Source: Celeribacter baekdonensis
Lineage (GTDB): Bacteria > Pseudomonadota > Alphaproteobacteria > Rhodobacterales > Rhodobacteraceae
Length of the DNA: 64,000 nucleotides
NCBI RefSeq assembly: GCF_003047105.1
Contig: NZ_CP028472.1
Coordinates: forward strand, 356,561-420,560
Direction: 5' to 3'
Shown one piece after another: positions 25,443-34,287 of this stretch. Under the pieces are notes generated by a model that was given only the letters and a program-made list of their open reading frames with translations, did no database searches and was not told where the DNA came from. The position numbers and the translations under genes are program-made. Numbering within the stretch: position 1 is the first letter of the stretch; every line of letters starts with the position of its first letter.

Positions 25443-27116
25443 TCAGGTCGAGGAGTTGCGAATGCTGAGGCTATGGGAAAAGACATTGCCGGGGTCGTAG
25501 CGGTCCTTGACGCTTTGCAACCGCGGGTAATTGTCTTTGTAGTAGAGCGTGGACCATGGCACGCCGGAGCGGTTGCGCGCAGGGTCGGCCATATCGCGAT
25601 CGGGATAGTTGATGTAGCACCCGTCCATCTGTTCGTTGGGCACCGGGACACCACCCGTTGCGGCAAAAACGTCTTCGTAAATGTCGCGCAACCAGCCGAG
25701 ATAAAAGGCATCGTCCTTTGGATCGCTCCAAAAGGTCTGGAAACACATTTTATAGATCGAGGAGCGCTGCGCGTTTGCGGTGGCATCCGGACCTTGGGCA
25801 TTCACCGCGCCGCCAAAGGAAAACAGCACCAACATCGTGTCGGGGTTGGTGAAATCTTCACGGCTCATGTGTTTGTAAAGCGCTGCAATTTGGCGGCGAT
25901 CAAAGCCCTGTTTCATATAGGCCGATTTGTGACCACCGCGCGATGTCGGGTTGGTGATGGTCGGATTGTTCGAACCCACAAGTTTGGTCGCCTGAAGCCA
26001 GGGCAGACGCGCCCCTTCGAGGTAATCCGGCATCGCGGGAAGTTCACCGATCGGGGTGAGCATCGGGCGCGGAACGATGTTGGTGCCCTCAAGCAGCGCC
26101 GACATGTAGTCCGCAAGAAGAGTGGCGGCATTGGGATCGTCGCCATCCACTTGGGTGAACATCCCCATGGCCCCCGTGGCCCGGTGGCTCACATTAAAAA
26201 GGCTGCTCAGGGAGGTGTAGGGGCTGTCAGGGGCACTGTTGCGGGCGTGCCAATGGCTGAAGTTTTCGATCAGCCGGGTAAAATTTGTCTCCGTCAACTG
26301 ATCCCAGTCAAACGCAACCGCGCTGACCAGAACTTCGGCCGGGGGGCGGATCAATTGCGCGCCGGGATCGCTGCCTTCGGCGCCGGGCGTGCGGAACCAG
26401 TAGCGTGTGACAACGCCGAAATTGCCGCCCCCTCCTCCGGTATGCGCCCACCACAGATCATGGTTCGGATCCTCCGGGTCCGAGCTGGCGCGCACCAGAT
26501 GCGCTTGCCGATCTTCGTCCACGACAACCACCTCCACCATAGAGAGGTGATCCACGGTCAGGCCATATTTGCGCGACAAAAGCCCGTAACCGCCGCCAAC
26601 AATATGCCCGCCCACTCCGACCGAGTAACAAATGCCCGCCGGTAGGGTCACACCCCAACCTTTATAAAGGCGTTCATAGACATCAATCAGCATCCCACCC
26701 GGTTCGGCATAAAACGCACCAACCGTCTCATCAAACCCAACCGCCCGCATCGGGGCCATATCAAGGATCACTTCGGTTTCGGGATTGCAGACGAAATCAG
26801 CAAAACAATGTCCGCCGGAGCGGACGGTAAATTTTTTACCCAAATCAAGCGCCTCTTGGGTGGCCAGCAGGGCATCTTGTGGCGTGTGGATCATGCGCAC
26901 ATAGTCTGGTGTCGACAAAAACCGCTGGTTGTTGCCTGTGCGCAGCGCCTGAAAACGCGCGTCTTCTGCCGTGATCCGCTGTCCGGTTTGCACAGCAAGT
27001 GGCGCGGGGGCGACGGCTGATGTGTCGGCATAAGCGGGCCGGATGGCCACCCCGGATGCGGCCGCCCCTGCGGCGAAAGCGGAGCCAATAAAGCTGCGAC
27101 GGGACACTGTGGTCAT
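25443..27116 (-). CDS. Tat-exported FAD-linked oxidase with bicovalent flavin (BBE/carbohydrate oxidase type)
   Basis: A 557-residue secreted flavoenzyme. The leader has the twin-arginine motif SRRSFIG and AYA-D cleavage near residue 30. The PP-loop FAD domain has RSGGHCFADF with His103, and GICYSVGVGGHIVGGGYG with Cys163, the pair used for 8-alpha-histidyl/6-S-cysteinyl FAD in glucooligosaccharide and hexose oxidases. WWAHTGGGGGNFGVVT and the C-terminal BBE segment NYPDRDMADP ... WSTLYYKDNYPRLQSVKDRYDP complete the family. It would oxidise a sugar or alcohol with O2 in the periplasm. The ATG at 27116 follows GAAGGAATG. The substrate is unknown. Confidence 0.85.
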   Translation of the reverse strand: MTTVSRRSFIGSAFAAGAAASGVAIRPAYADTSAVAPAPLAVQTGQRITAEDARFQALRTGNNQRFLSTPDYVRMIHTPQDALLATQEALDLGKKFTVRSGGHCFADFVCNPETEVILDMAPMRAVGFDETVGAFYAEPGGMLIDVYERLYKGWGVTLPAGICYSVGVGGHIVGGGYGLLSRKYGLTVDHLSMVEVVVVDEDRQAHLVRASSDPEDPNHDLWWAHTGGGGGNFGVVTRYWFRTPGAEGSDPGAQLIRPPAEVLVSAVAFDWDQLTETNFTRLIENFSHWHARNSAPDSPYTSLSSLFNVSHRATGAMGMFTQVDGDDPNAATLLADYMSALLEGTNIVPRPMLTPIGELPAMPDYLEGARLPWLQATKLVGSNNPTITNPTSRGGHKSAYMKQGFDRRQIAALYKHMSREDFTNPDTMLVLFSFGGAVNAQGPDATANAQRSSIYKMCFQTFWSDPKDDAFYLGWLRDIYEDVFAATGGVPVPNEQMDGCYINYPDRDMADPARNRSGVPWSTLYYKDNYPRLQSVKDRYDPGNVFSHSLSIRNSST

Positions 27117-27288
27117 AGGACATTCCTTCGAGATTGGGATGACGTAAAATTCCTGTCGGGCTTTGCAAAACCGCCCTGCCCTCATGAAACGTCGATTCCC
27201 AAATCTCGAGTAGTCGTCCCCGTGTTGAGACATCCTTTCCAAAACGTGATTGCTGCACCTGCGAATGCCCCTGTGACGCGGCATGCGG

Positions 27289-27708
27289 TCAGCCGTAGGT
27301 CGGCTCTAACCCAAGATCATCAAAGGCCCGGCGCGCGTCTTCGCCGCGAAACACCGTTTCAATCAAGTGCCCGCCAGGGGCACGCAAGAACACGCGATGC
27401 TCGGCCAGGCCTTTCAGTGACATACAAGAATACGGCAAACGGCGCGCTTTGAGCCGTGCGATGAAATCGTGATAGCCCCGCCTGCGAAAGGCAATGTGAT
27501 CAATGATTTCGCCATCAATAGGAGTGCCGCGACCATAACTGCCGATGAGATGCACCACCGGCGCATCGCCGGAATACAGCCAATGCCCCGGAATTTGTTG
27601 GATCTCAAGGGGCCGCTCCCCCTCCTCCAGATCAAAAAGGTCCATAAAAAATTGGCGTGTTGCCGCCAAATGCGCGGTCCGAAGTGTCACATGGTCAAGT
27701 TCAATCAT
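27289..27708 (-). CDS. VOC (glyoxalase/dioxygenase fold) family protein
   Basis: A 139-residue protein with two beta-alpha-beta-beta-beta modules. Probable metal ligands are His6 (MIELDHVTL), His in DGEIIDHIAF (near residue 72) and Glu in APGGHLIETVF (near 120). Many such proteins are isomerases, lyases or dioxygenases acting on vicinal oxygen compounds. The ATG at 27708 follows AAGGA. Within an operon for sugar oxidation products it may act on a dicarbonyl, but this is inference. Confidence 0.8.
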   Translation of the reverse strand: MIELDHVTLRTAHLAATRQFFMDLFDLEEGERPLEIQQIPGHWLYSGDAPVVHLIGSYGRGTPIDGEIIDHIAFRRRGYHDFIARLKARRLPYSCMSLKGLAEHRVFLRAPGGHLIETVFRGEDARRAFDDLGLEPTYG

Positions 27709-27749
27709 TGAAATATCCTTGCCGCCTCTCGCGGTGCTGTCAAAATCAT

Positions 27750-27768
27750 GGGGGCGACCTCCGCCCCC
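27750..27768 (-). terminator. Hairpin between aldo/keto reductase and VOC genes
   Basis: GGGGGCG (27750-27756) pairs with CGCCCCC (27762-27768) around a 5-nt loop; on the minus strand ATGATTTTG follows. Probably a partial terminator or processing site within the operon. Confidence 0.4.
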
Positions 27769-27804
27769 ACCTGTCTCTCGGGTGGTTCTTTGGCGCGACC
27801 CGGC

Positions 27805-28845
27805 CTAAGCCGTCACAAGCGGCGCAGACAGGCGGCCAAAACCTTCCTGGCGACGATATTGCGCCGCCGGATAGGCCGCATCGCGTTCCGAAGCGCGGGT
27901 CAAACGCGCACATTGTTCTGGTTCAAGCGACCACCCCACGGCCCCAAGATTATCCTCAAGTTGGGCCCGGTTGCGCGCGCCGATGATGACATTCGAAACC
28001 GTGGGTTGCCGGGTGAGCCAATTGATCGCCACCTGTGGCACGCTGTGCCCGGTTTCCGCCGCGATCTCAAACAGCACATCCAACACGTCATAGAGCAACG
28101 CGTCATCGACCGGCGGGCCCATGGAGGCGGTTTCATGCAATCGGCTGACGGCGGGCACCGTACCTCCACGGCGCAATTTGCCCGTCAAACGGCCCCATCC
28201 AAGCGGACTCCAAATCATCGCCCCCACACCCTCATGCGCGCCAAGCGGCATGAGGTCCCATTCATAATCCCGTCCCACCAAAGAGTAATAAACCTGATGC
28301 ACCACAGGGCGCGGCACGTTCATCTGATCGGCCCGCTCCAAAAGCTGCATAAGCGCCCAACCCGGATAGTTTGAAACCCCCCAATGGATCACTTTGCCGG
28401 ACCGCACCAACATGTCGATGGTGGTCAAAATCTCCTCAGGCGGGGTGTGGCTGTCATAGGCGTGGAGCTGCAAAATATCGATGCGGTCTGTGCGCAATCT
28501 CGTCAAGGCCGCCTCCACCGACCGCACAAGGCGCCCGCGCGACACGCCCCAGTCGTCGGGGCCGTCACCCATCGGCAAGCCCGTCTTGGTCGAGATCAAA
28601 ACCGCATCCCGCCGTCCCTCAAGGGCCGCCCCAAGAATGCTTTCGGACCGTCCGGCGGAATACACATCCGCCGTGTCAAACAGGGTCACCCCCGCTTCGA
28701 GACACAGGTCGATCAATGCGCGCGCCTCATCCACCTCCGTCTGACCCCAATTGGAAAACAGCGGGCCGGTTCCCCCAAAAGTGCCCGCGCCGAAACTCAG
28801 AACGGGGACGCGCAGACCGGATTGGCCCAATTGACGATAGTCCAT
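27805..28845 (-). CDS. Aldo/keto reductase
   Basis: A 346-residue TIM-barrel NAD(P)H oxidoreductase. The catalytic tetrad is visible: Asp57 and Tyr62 in LFDTADVYSAGRSE, Lys87 in ISTKTG and His128 in LQLHAYD. GVSNYPGWALMQL and the C-terminal NVIIGARNRAQLEDNLGAV, which binds the nicotinamide cofactor phosphate, fit the YdjG/YajO-like AKR group. It would reduce a carbonyl, possibly one made by the oxidase or dehydratase of the same operon. It lies 26 bp after the efflux gene. Confidence 0.9.
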   Translation of the reverse strand: MDYRQLGQSGLRVPVLSFGAGTFGGTGPLFSNWGQTEVDEARALIDLCLEAGVTLFDTADVYSAGRSESILGAALEGRRDAVLISTKTGLPMGDGPDDWGVSRGRLVRSVEAALTRLRTDRIDILQLHAYDSHTPPEEILTTIDMLVRSGKVIHWGVSNYPGWALMQLLERADQMNVPRPVVHQVYYSLVGRDYEWDLMPLGAHEGVGAMIWSPLGWGRLTGKLRRGGTVPAVSRLHETASMGPPVDDALLYDVLDVLFEIAAETGHSVPQVAINWLTRQPTVSNVIIGARNRAQLEDNLGAVGWSLEPEQCARLTRASERDAAYPAAQYRRQEGFGRLSAPLVTA

Positions 28846-28871
28846 AATAATAGTCCTTTAGAAATGAGGTG

Positions 28872-30029
28872 TTAGACCGGAACGCGAGCATCGCGGCGCA
28901 GTGAGATGGTGCCGAGCAAAAGCGCGGCCAATGGAAACACAGCCGCGGCAAAGGGCAGGTCCTCATATGAAAACCCTGCCGCCAAAAGAGAGCCCCCAAC
29001 CCATGCGCCAAGCGCGTTGCCCAGATTGAAAGCGGCGATGTTGAAGGAGGCCACAAGGGCTTGGCCCGCGCCGGTGGCCTGTGCCATGACCCAGGCTTGC
29101 AGCGGGGCGACCGTGGCAAAGCCCGCAGCCCCAAGCGCAATGGTCAACACAATGGCACTCACCTGCCCCTGCGCCGCAAATCCAAACCCAAACAGCACCA
29201 GCGCCAAAACACCCAAACTGCCCAGAACGGTTGGCCCAAGCGCCCGGTCAGCAAAGCGTCCGCCAAGAACATTGCCAAACACCAAGCCACAGCCAAAGCC
29301 CAAAAGGATTGGCGACACAGCCGCCTCAGGCAGGCCCGCCGTCCGTGTCAAAAGCGGAGCGATATAGGTAAAGACTGTGAAAACGCCCGCGTAACCCAAC
29401 ACGGTCATCGACAATCCGCGCAACACGCCCCCCCGGCGCAAGACGGTCAAATCTTCGCGCCAATCGCTGATTTCTGTTGGCGCATGGCTGCGCGGCAGCA
29501 CCGCCGCCATCACCACAGCGGCGACAACACCAATGGCCGCAACCGCGTAAAAGGTCATGCGCCAATCAGTGTGTTGCCCAAGCCATGTGCCAAACGGCAC
29601 GCCCAAAACATTGGCCAAGGTGAGCCCGGTGAAGACAATGGAAATGGCGGAGGCTTGACGCTCGCGCGACACAAGGCTTTGCGCGACCACTGAGCCGACG
29701 CCAAAGAATGTGCCATGGGTCAAGGCGGTGACAATCCGCGCCGCCAAAAGCGTTTGATAGGTTGGCGCCACAGCACAGGCGAGATTCCCGAGGATGAAAA
29801 TCCCCATCAAAAGCAAAAGAACCTGACGATGCGGCCAGCGCGCGGTCAGGATCGTCAAAATTGGCGCGCCAAACACAACCCCAAGCGCATAGCCAGAAAT
29901 CAACGTGCCAGCGGTGGCGATGGTGATCGAGAGACTGTCCGCAACGTCAACGAGCAGCCCCATGATGACGAATTCAGTAACCCCGATGCCAAAGGCACCG
30001 AGGGCGAGAGCGATGAGAGCAGCTGGCAT
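28872..30029 (-). CDS. MFS transporter, DHA1 (AraJ-like) efflux family
   Basis: A 385-residue inner-membrane protein with 12 predicted helices. GTLISGYALGVVFGAPILTILTAR-like helix 2/loop 2-3 and the later GNVLGGRFADRALG loop match MFS motif A regions, and GVPFGTWLGQHTDWRMTF is typical of the AraJ/YdhP efflux group for sugars or drugs. GGAGGACC before the ATG at 30029 decides the start over the longer frame at 30062. It leads the seven-gene operon and is divergent from a LysR gene, a common arrangement for export of a pathway product or inducer. Confidence 0.88.
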   Translation of the reverse strand: MPAALIALALGAFGIGVTEFVIMGLLVDVADSLSITIATAGTLISGYALGVVFGAPILTILTARWPHRQVLLLLMGIFILGNLACAVAPTYQTLLAARIVTALTHGTFFGVGSVVAQSLVSRERQASAISIVFTGLTLANVLGVPFGTWLGQHTDWRMTFYAVAAIGVVAAVVMAAVLPRSHAPTEISDWREDLTVLRRGGVLRGLSMTVLGYAGVFTVFTYIAPLLTRTAGLPEAAVSPILLGFGCGLVFGNVLGGRFADRALGPTVLGSLGVLALVLFGFGFAAQGQVSAIVLTIALGAAGFATVAPLQAWVMAQATGAGQALVASFNIAAFNLGNALGAWVGGSLLAAGFSYEDLPFAAAVFPLAALLLGTISLRRDARVPV

Positions 30030-30081
30030 TTTGGTCCTCCATGGAACGACGATGTCACTCACCCTGTCATGATGGCTGATT

Positions 30082-30100
30082 TTAGAGTATACCTCTCTAA
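30082..30100. promoter_or_regulatory. Inverted repeat TTAGAG-N7-CTCTAA, candidate LysR box
   Basis: Perfect 6-bp arms around TATACCT, in the 99-bp gap between the efflux gene and the divergent LysR gene. Its size and place suit a LysR-type regulator controlling both directions. Confidence 0.5.
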
Positions 30101-30128
30101 GGAACAGGATTTATGAAGTGTAGGCACA

Positions 30129-31058
30129 ATGCTTGGAGACCCCGGACGGCTTAGGGCCTTGGAAATTTTCGCACTGGTTGTCGCGGAAGGCAGCTTTTCG
30201 GCGGCGGCGCGCGCGTCTGGGTTGACGCCGTCTGCGATCTCGAAAACCATTGCCCGGCTCGAAGAACGCGTCGGGGCTGTGCTCGTCCTGCGCTCAACCC
30301 GTGCGCTGACCCTGACCAGTGAAGGCCGGGATTTGCATTTACGGGTGCTTGAAATTCTGGCCGCCCTTCACACCGCAGAGCGTGAAGCCGGAGCGGGACG
30401 GACCCCAGCCGGGCCGGTGCATATCACCACATCGGCCTCTTATGCCCAACACCGGCTGTATCCGATCCTCCCCGATTTGATCGCCAAATATCCGCAACTC
30501 TCCATCACGGTCAGCCAGACTGACCATGTCGTTGATCTGATCGAGGCCCAGGCCGATCTTGCCATCCGCGCCGGGGAGATGCCCTCTTCGGCTCTTGTCG
30601 CGCGCACCTTAGGCGCCTCACAGCGGTTGGTCGTTGCCGCCCCCGCCTATCTGGCGCGCGCCGGGATGCCGCAATGTCTGGAAGATTTGGCGGGATGCAC
30701 ACTGATCGGATTTGCCTATCGACGCAAAAGCAAACCCTGGCCTTTTGCGCTCAACGGCGAGGTGATGGACCTCAACGCCGACCCGCGCCTTCAGGCCAGC
30801 GATGGCGAAGGGGTGCGGCACATGGCCTTGAGCGGTCTTGGCCTTGCCCGGCTGGCTCGGTTCACCATCGAAGATGACCTGAAAGCCGGTCGTTTGGTCG
30901 AGGTTTTGCCAAGTTATAATCCGGGCGATTTGGAGCCATTTCATGCGGTCCGGCTCGGCATCGGCAGTGCCGTACCGGCGCGCATTCGGGTGCTTCTCGA
31001 CTATCTGGCGCGCTATGGGCGCGTCGACCAACCGTCCCCGCGCCGCGATGACGCGTAA
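30129..31058 (+). CDS. LysR family transcriptional regulator
   Basis: A 309-residue regulator. The winged helix-turn-helix occupies about residues 8-66 (VVAEGSFSAAARASGLTPS, KTIARLEERVGAVL), followed by a linker helix and a periplasmic-binding-protein-like effector domain (VHITTSASYAQHRLYPILPD). Sequence features, including RSTRALTLTSEGR, match the group that often controls divergent efflux pumps and oxidoreductases. It faces the seven-gene operon across the repeat at 30082-30100 and is its most likely activator. Confidence 0.92.
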   Translation: MLGDPGRLRALEIFALVVAEGSFSAAARASGLTPSAISKTIARLEERVGAVLVLRSTRALTLTSEGRDLHLRVLEILAALHTAEREAGAGRTPAGPVHITTSASYAQHRLYPILPDLIAKYPQLSITVSQTDHVVDLIEAQADLAIRAGEMPSSALVARTLGASQRLVVAAPAYLARAGMPQCLEDLAGCTLIGFAYRRKSKPWPFALNGEVMDLNADPRLQASDGEGVRHMALSGLGLARLARFTIEDDLKAGRLVEVLPSYNPGDLEPFHAVRLGIGSAVPARIRVLLDYLARYGRVDQPSPRRDDA

Positions 31059-31126
31059 CGGGCAACCGTTTGGATGCCCGCTCCGTCCGAGACATCAGCC
31101 CGGTCGACTACTCCGGCGCAAGCGCG

Positions 31127-32338
31127 TTACGCTGTGCGCATTTTGCGCCGCGACAAAACCCAACGCGCCAGCTTCATCGACGGTTCTTCGACAAAGCGGA
31201 ACAAAATCCAGCCGCCCAACAAAGACGCTGAAAAATAAAGCGCGATGGCGGCCATTCCGCCCAGAACAGAGAGATCCTGTAGCCCAAGCTGTTTGCTCAA
31301 CCAAAAGATACTGACCCCCTGAAAGAGGTAGAAGCCAAAGGAGACTTGGCCAAGCCAGAGGGTCAGCCTGTTGGTCAAAAAGACCGGAGAGCGCCCCTCA
31401 CGATCCCGTGCCGCGCATTCGGTGATCAGGGCGGTCAGCGGCAAGATATAACAAATGCCAAAGGTGTAGAGAAACGGCAGATGCTTGGCGATCGCGATGG
31501 AGGCGATCAACATCACGCAAGAGGACAACAGGTCGATCCGGGGCCACCGACCCAGCACCAACATCCGCGCCGCCACCATGCCGATTACAAACTCAAACAT
31601 CCGCGGCAGTGGAAAGATATAGTTGAACCAAAACTGCGTGCCGGAAATCGGTGAAATCGGCGATTTGGGTTCGCTTGGCACAAGATATGTGGTGATCAGG
31701 ATCACCGCCAACATCCCCATAAGCAGCGCAAGCAGGCTTTGCCCAAGGCGCTGGTCTGGGATCAGGCGAACCAGTGGCATGAGCACAGGAAACAGCAGAT
31801 AAAACACCATATCGCTTGAAAGGGACCAGGACGGCGGATTGACACTGACATAGACGGTCGGGTCCGTGCTGAACGTGCTGAACAGCGTCAGGTTGAGAAT
31901 GGCGGTTTGCGGCGAGGTATAGACACCGGCGAACAGCACAAGCGAAATCGCCCAGACCACGACATGCGGCGGATAAATCTTAAGCATACGCCGCCACATA
32001 AAGCCGCGGATCGAAAAACATTGGGGCGTGGCCCAAGTGATCACAAAGCCGGACAGAATGAAAAAGAAACTTACGCCGACATAGCCGAGTTGACGAAAGA
32101 GCTGCTCAAGGGTTTCTCCCACGGGCGTCGCGCCGAACGGGTTCGTCGGCTGATAAGGCGGCAAGGGCGAGGTAAAAAGGGTGACATGAAATAGAAAGAC
32201 CGCGAAAGCCGCAAAAAAGCGCAATCCGGTCAAAGAAGGAAGCCGAGGCAAGCGATCGCCATCACGGCTGGACGACATCCACGATTTGGCGTCTTTCGGT
32301 CTGCGAAACGGTCCTGATGTGGGGGTGGGTCGTGTCAT
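31127..32338 (-). CDS. Acyltransferase family 3 (OafA-like) membrane protein
   Basis: A 403-residue protein with about ten predicted membrane helices. LTGLRFFAAFAVFLFHV (catalytic-type His near residue 50) and VGVSFFFILSGFVITWA are the family signature; MWRRMLKIYPPHVVVW carries the RxxR-like motif. Such enzymes O-acetylate or O-succinylate cell-envelope sugars or secreted glycans. GGAGCTTACC precedes the ATG at 32338. It lies beyond the LysR gene and downstream of a DHA2 pump on the same strand, separated from the latter by a terminator, so it is probably transcribed independently. The acceptor is unknown. Confidence 0.88.
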   Translation of the reverse strand: MTRPTPTSGPFRRPKDAKSWMSSSRDGDRLPRLPSLTGLRFFAAFAVFLFHVTLFTSPLPPYQPTNPFGATPVGETLEQLFRQLGYVGVSFFFILSGFVITWATPQCFSIRGFMWRRMLKIYPPHVVVWAISLVLFAGVYTSPQTAILNLTLFSTFSTDPTVYVSVNPPSWSLSSDMVFYLLFPVLMPLVRLIPDQRLGQSLLALLMGMLAVILITTYLVPSEPKSPISPISGTQFWFNYIFPLPRMFEFVIGMVAARMLVLGRWPRIDLLSSCVMLIASIAIAKHLPFLYTFGICYILPLTALITECAARDREGRSPVFLTNRLTLWLGQVSFGFYLFQGVSIFWLSKQLGLQDLSVLGGMAAIALYFSASLLGGWILFRFVEEPSMKLARWVLSRRKMRTA

Positions 32339-32360
32339 GGTAAGCTCCTGTTTGAGGGAT

Positions 32361-32395
32361 AAAAGGAAACGGGCGGGACCTTTCGGACCCGCCCG
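32361..32395 (-). terminator. Rho-independent terminator of the DHA2 efflux gene
   Basis: On the minus strand CGGGCGGG-T-CC and GG-T-CCCGCCCG form a stem of ten pairs with one mismatch around a GAAA tetraloop, followed by TTTCCTTTT. It starts nine bases after the stop codon at 32404. Confidence 0.8.
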
Positions 32396-32403
32396 CAGTG
32401 GCG

Positions 32404-33891
32404 TTAGTTTTGTGGGACGGTCTCAGCGCCGTCTGGCGCTCGATCTGGCCGAAGCAGCAGCGCCACAAGAAAGCCCAGCACCACCAGCGCAACGTTGATC
32501 GCGATGGCAAAAAGCACACCTCCCAATATGCGCTCGGGTGCACTCAAAGCATCGAGATCAGGCTGAGAGAGTATGCGCGCCGACACAATCGCGCTCATGA
32601 TGGGAATGCCAATGGTGATCCCGAATTGCTGGGTCAGAATGGCAAGCCCGGTGGCCAGCCCCTGTTGTTTGTTCGGCAGACCCGAGGTCGCGGCGGTCAT
32701 AAAGCCGACAATGGCCAACATGTTGCCAATGCCGCCAAGGAAGGTGGCGATCAGCATCAGCGGGATCGAACCGGGGTTTGTGGTCAAAAGGATCAGCGCC
32801 GCTGTGGCCACGGCCTGAAGCGCGAACCCGGCAAGAAGTGTGCCACGATGACCAATCAGAGAGATCACCCGCGAGGCCATCACACCGCCCAACACGGTCC
32901 CTGCCCCAAGGATACCAAAGGCCAGACCGGTCACTGTTCCCGACTGTTGCAAGACCTCTTGCAGATAAAGCGTCATGAGGAACACCAGCGATGTTTCCGT
33001 CGCAAACGCCAGCAGGCCGGTGATATTGCCCAAGGCAACCGAGCGACGTTTGAGAATGTTGAGCGGCACAAGCGGCTCCGCCGAGCGTTTTTCAATGACA
33101 ATAAAGACACCGAACAGAACCACACTCAAAACCATGGATTCGATACCAAGGAAGGCCTCCAAACCGTGGTTGCCAAGCGCCGTGATCCCGTAGACCAGCG
33201 ACAAAACGGCGGCGGTCACGGTGATCGCACCGGGCATATCCAACGTCATCTTACGGGCACCGGGATCGCGCGCGGGCTCTTTGATCAACATGGGCGCAAA
33301 CACCACGACGATGGCGGCAATGGGCACGTTGACAAAGAACAACCAACGCCAGCTCAAAAGATCCAAAAGCACACCACTGAGAACAGCCCCGGTGGTAAAC
33401 CCGGCGGACATGATCGCCCCGTTCATGCCCAAAGCGCGGTCCCGCAATGGTCCCTCGGGGAAAGAGGTGGTCATTAAAGAGAGGGCGGTGGGCGTCACCA
33501 TGGCGGTGGACAGGCCCTGCATAACACGCGCCGACAACAACACGGTTTGGCTTTCGGCCATGCCCCCCACAAGCGAGGAGATGCCAAGAAGGACCATCCC
33601 GCCAATAAAGAGATTTCGCCGACCAAGGTAATCGCCAAGCCGTCCGAAAAACAGGGTAAACCCGGCGGCCGTGAGCGCAAAGGATGTGACAATCCACTGC
33701 ATCCCGCCCAAGGAAAACCCAAGTGCAGCGCCAACTTCGGGCAACGCCACGTTGAGAATGGAAAAATCGACGGCCATCATAAATTGGGCCAGCAAAAGAA
33801 TGACAAGCGTGCGCCAAAGCTTTGATGTCATTTTGGTATCAGGGGCCGCCAGTTTGGCGGCATTCAGTTCAGGGTTGGCATCTGTGGGCAT
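32404..33891 (-). CDS. MFS drug:H+ antiporter, DHA2 (EmrB/QacA) family
   Basis: A 495-residue membrane protein with 14 predicted helices. AVDFSILNVALPEVGAALG in helix 1 matches the DHA2-specific motif D1, GRLGDYLGRRN is motif A and GFTTGAVLSGVLLDLLSWRW covers motif C. Members export hydrophobic drugs, dyes or metabolites. It stands alone between a terminator and a LysR gene transcribed the other way, so that regulator may control it. No membrane-fusion protein gene is nearby. Confidence 0.92.
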   Translation of the reverse strand: MPTDANPELNAAKLAAPDTKMTSKLWRTLVILLLAQFMMAVDFSILNVALPEVGAALGFSLGGMQWIVTSFALTAAGFTLFFGRLGDYLGRRNLFIGGMVLLGISSLVGGMAESQTVLLSARVMQGLSTAMVTPTALSLMTTSFPEGPLRDRALGMNGAIMSAGFTTGAVLSGVLLDLLSWRWLFFVNVPIAAIVVVFAPMLIKEPARDPGARKMTLDMPGAITVTAAVLSLVYGITALGNHGLEAFLGIESMVLSVVLFGVFIVIEKRSAEPLVPLNILKRRSVALGNITGLLAFATETSLVFLMTLYLQEVLQQSGTVTGLAFGILGAGTVLGGVMASRVISLIGHRGTLLAGFALQAVATAALILLTTNPGSIPLMLIATFLGGIGNMLAIVGFMTAATSGLPNKQQGLATGLAILTQQFGITIGIPIMSAIVSARILSQPDLDALSAPERILGGVLFAIAINVALVVLGFLVALLLRPDRAPDGAETVPQN

Positions 33892-34287
33892 TTCGATCCC
33901 TTTCGAATGACAGAAATCTACGCCAAAGCGCAGAGTGATCCGGCCGCACCGATCAGGGGTGGGGCCTCCGGGTGACTTCAGTATCTCTGCGGGGCGCTTG
34001 GTCAGTAGCCACTCATTTGGCGAGGCATTCTTGACGATTCAGCAACAATGCGGGACGGGCTGGTCTGGCCCAGCGGCGGTCCATCGAAAACCTGCCCATT
34101 CACAAGGCATTCCCGCCCTGAACCGCGCGCGTTTCCCTCAAGGGCACATCAAATAATGGATAGGGTCTTTGCAGAACTGAGCAATTTGGTACTCTGGTCG
34201 TATTGAGTATAGTCATCTCCCACAGGTCGCGTTGCGCGCCTCATTTTGTGAAATTTGTGTAAAGTCAGTTTATTAGGAGACGTCGAG
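33892..34287. promoter_or_regulatory. 396-bp divergent intergenic region with a TACTC/GAGTA inverted repeat
   Basis: No gene is visible. The 120 bases next to the LysR gene are more AT-rich and contain TACTC-N10-GAGTA (34190-34209), of the size of a LysR box. The half next to the efflux gene shows nothing I can name. Confidence 0.4.
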
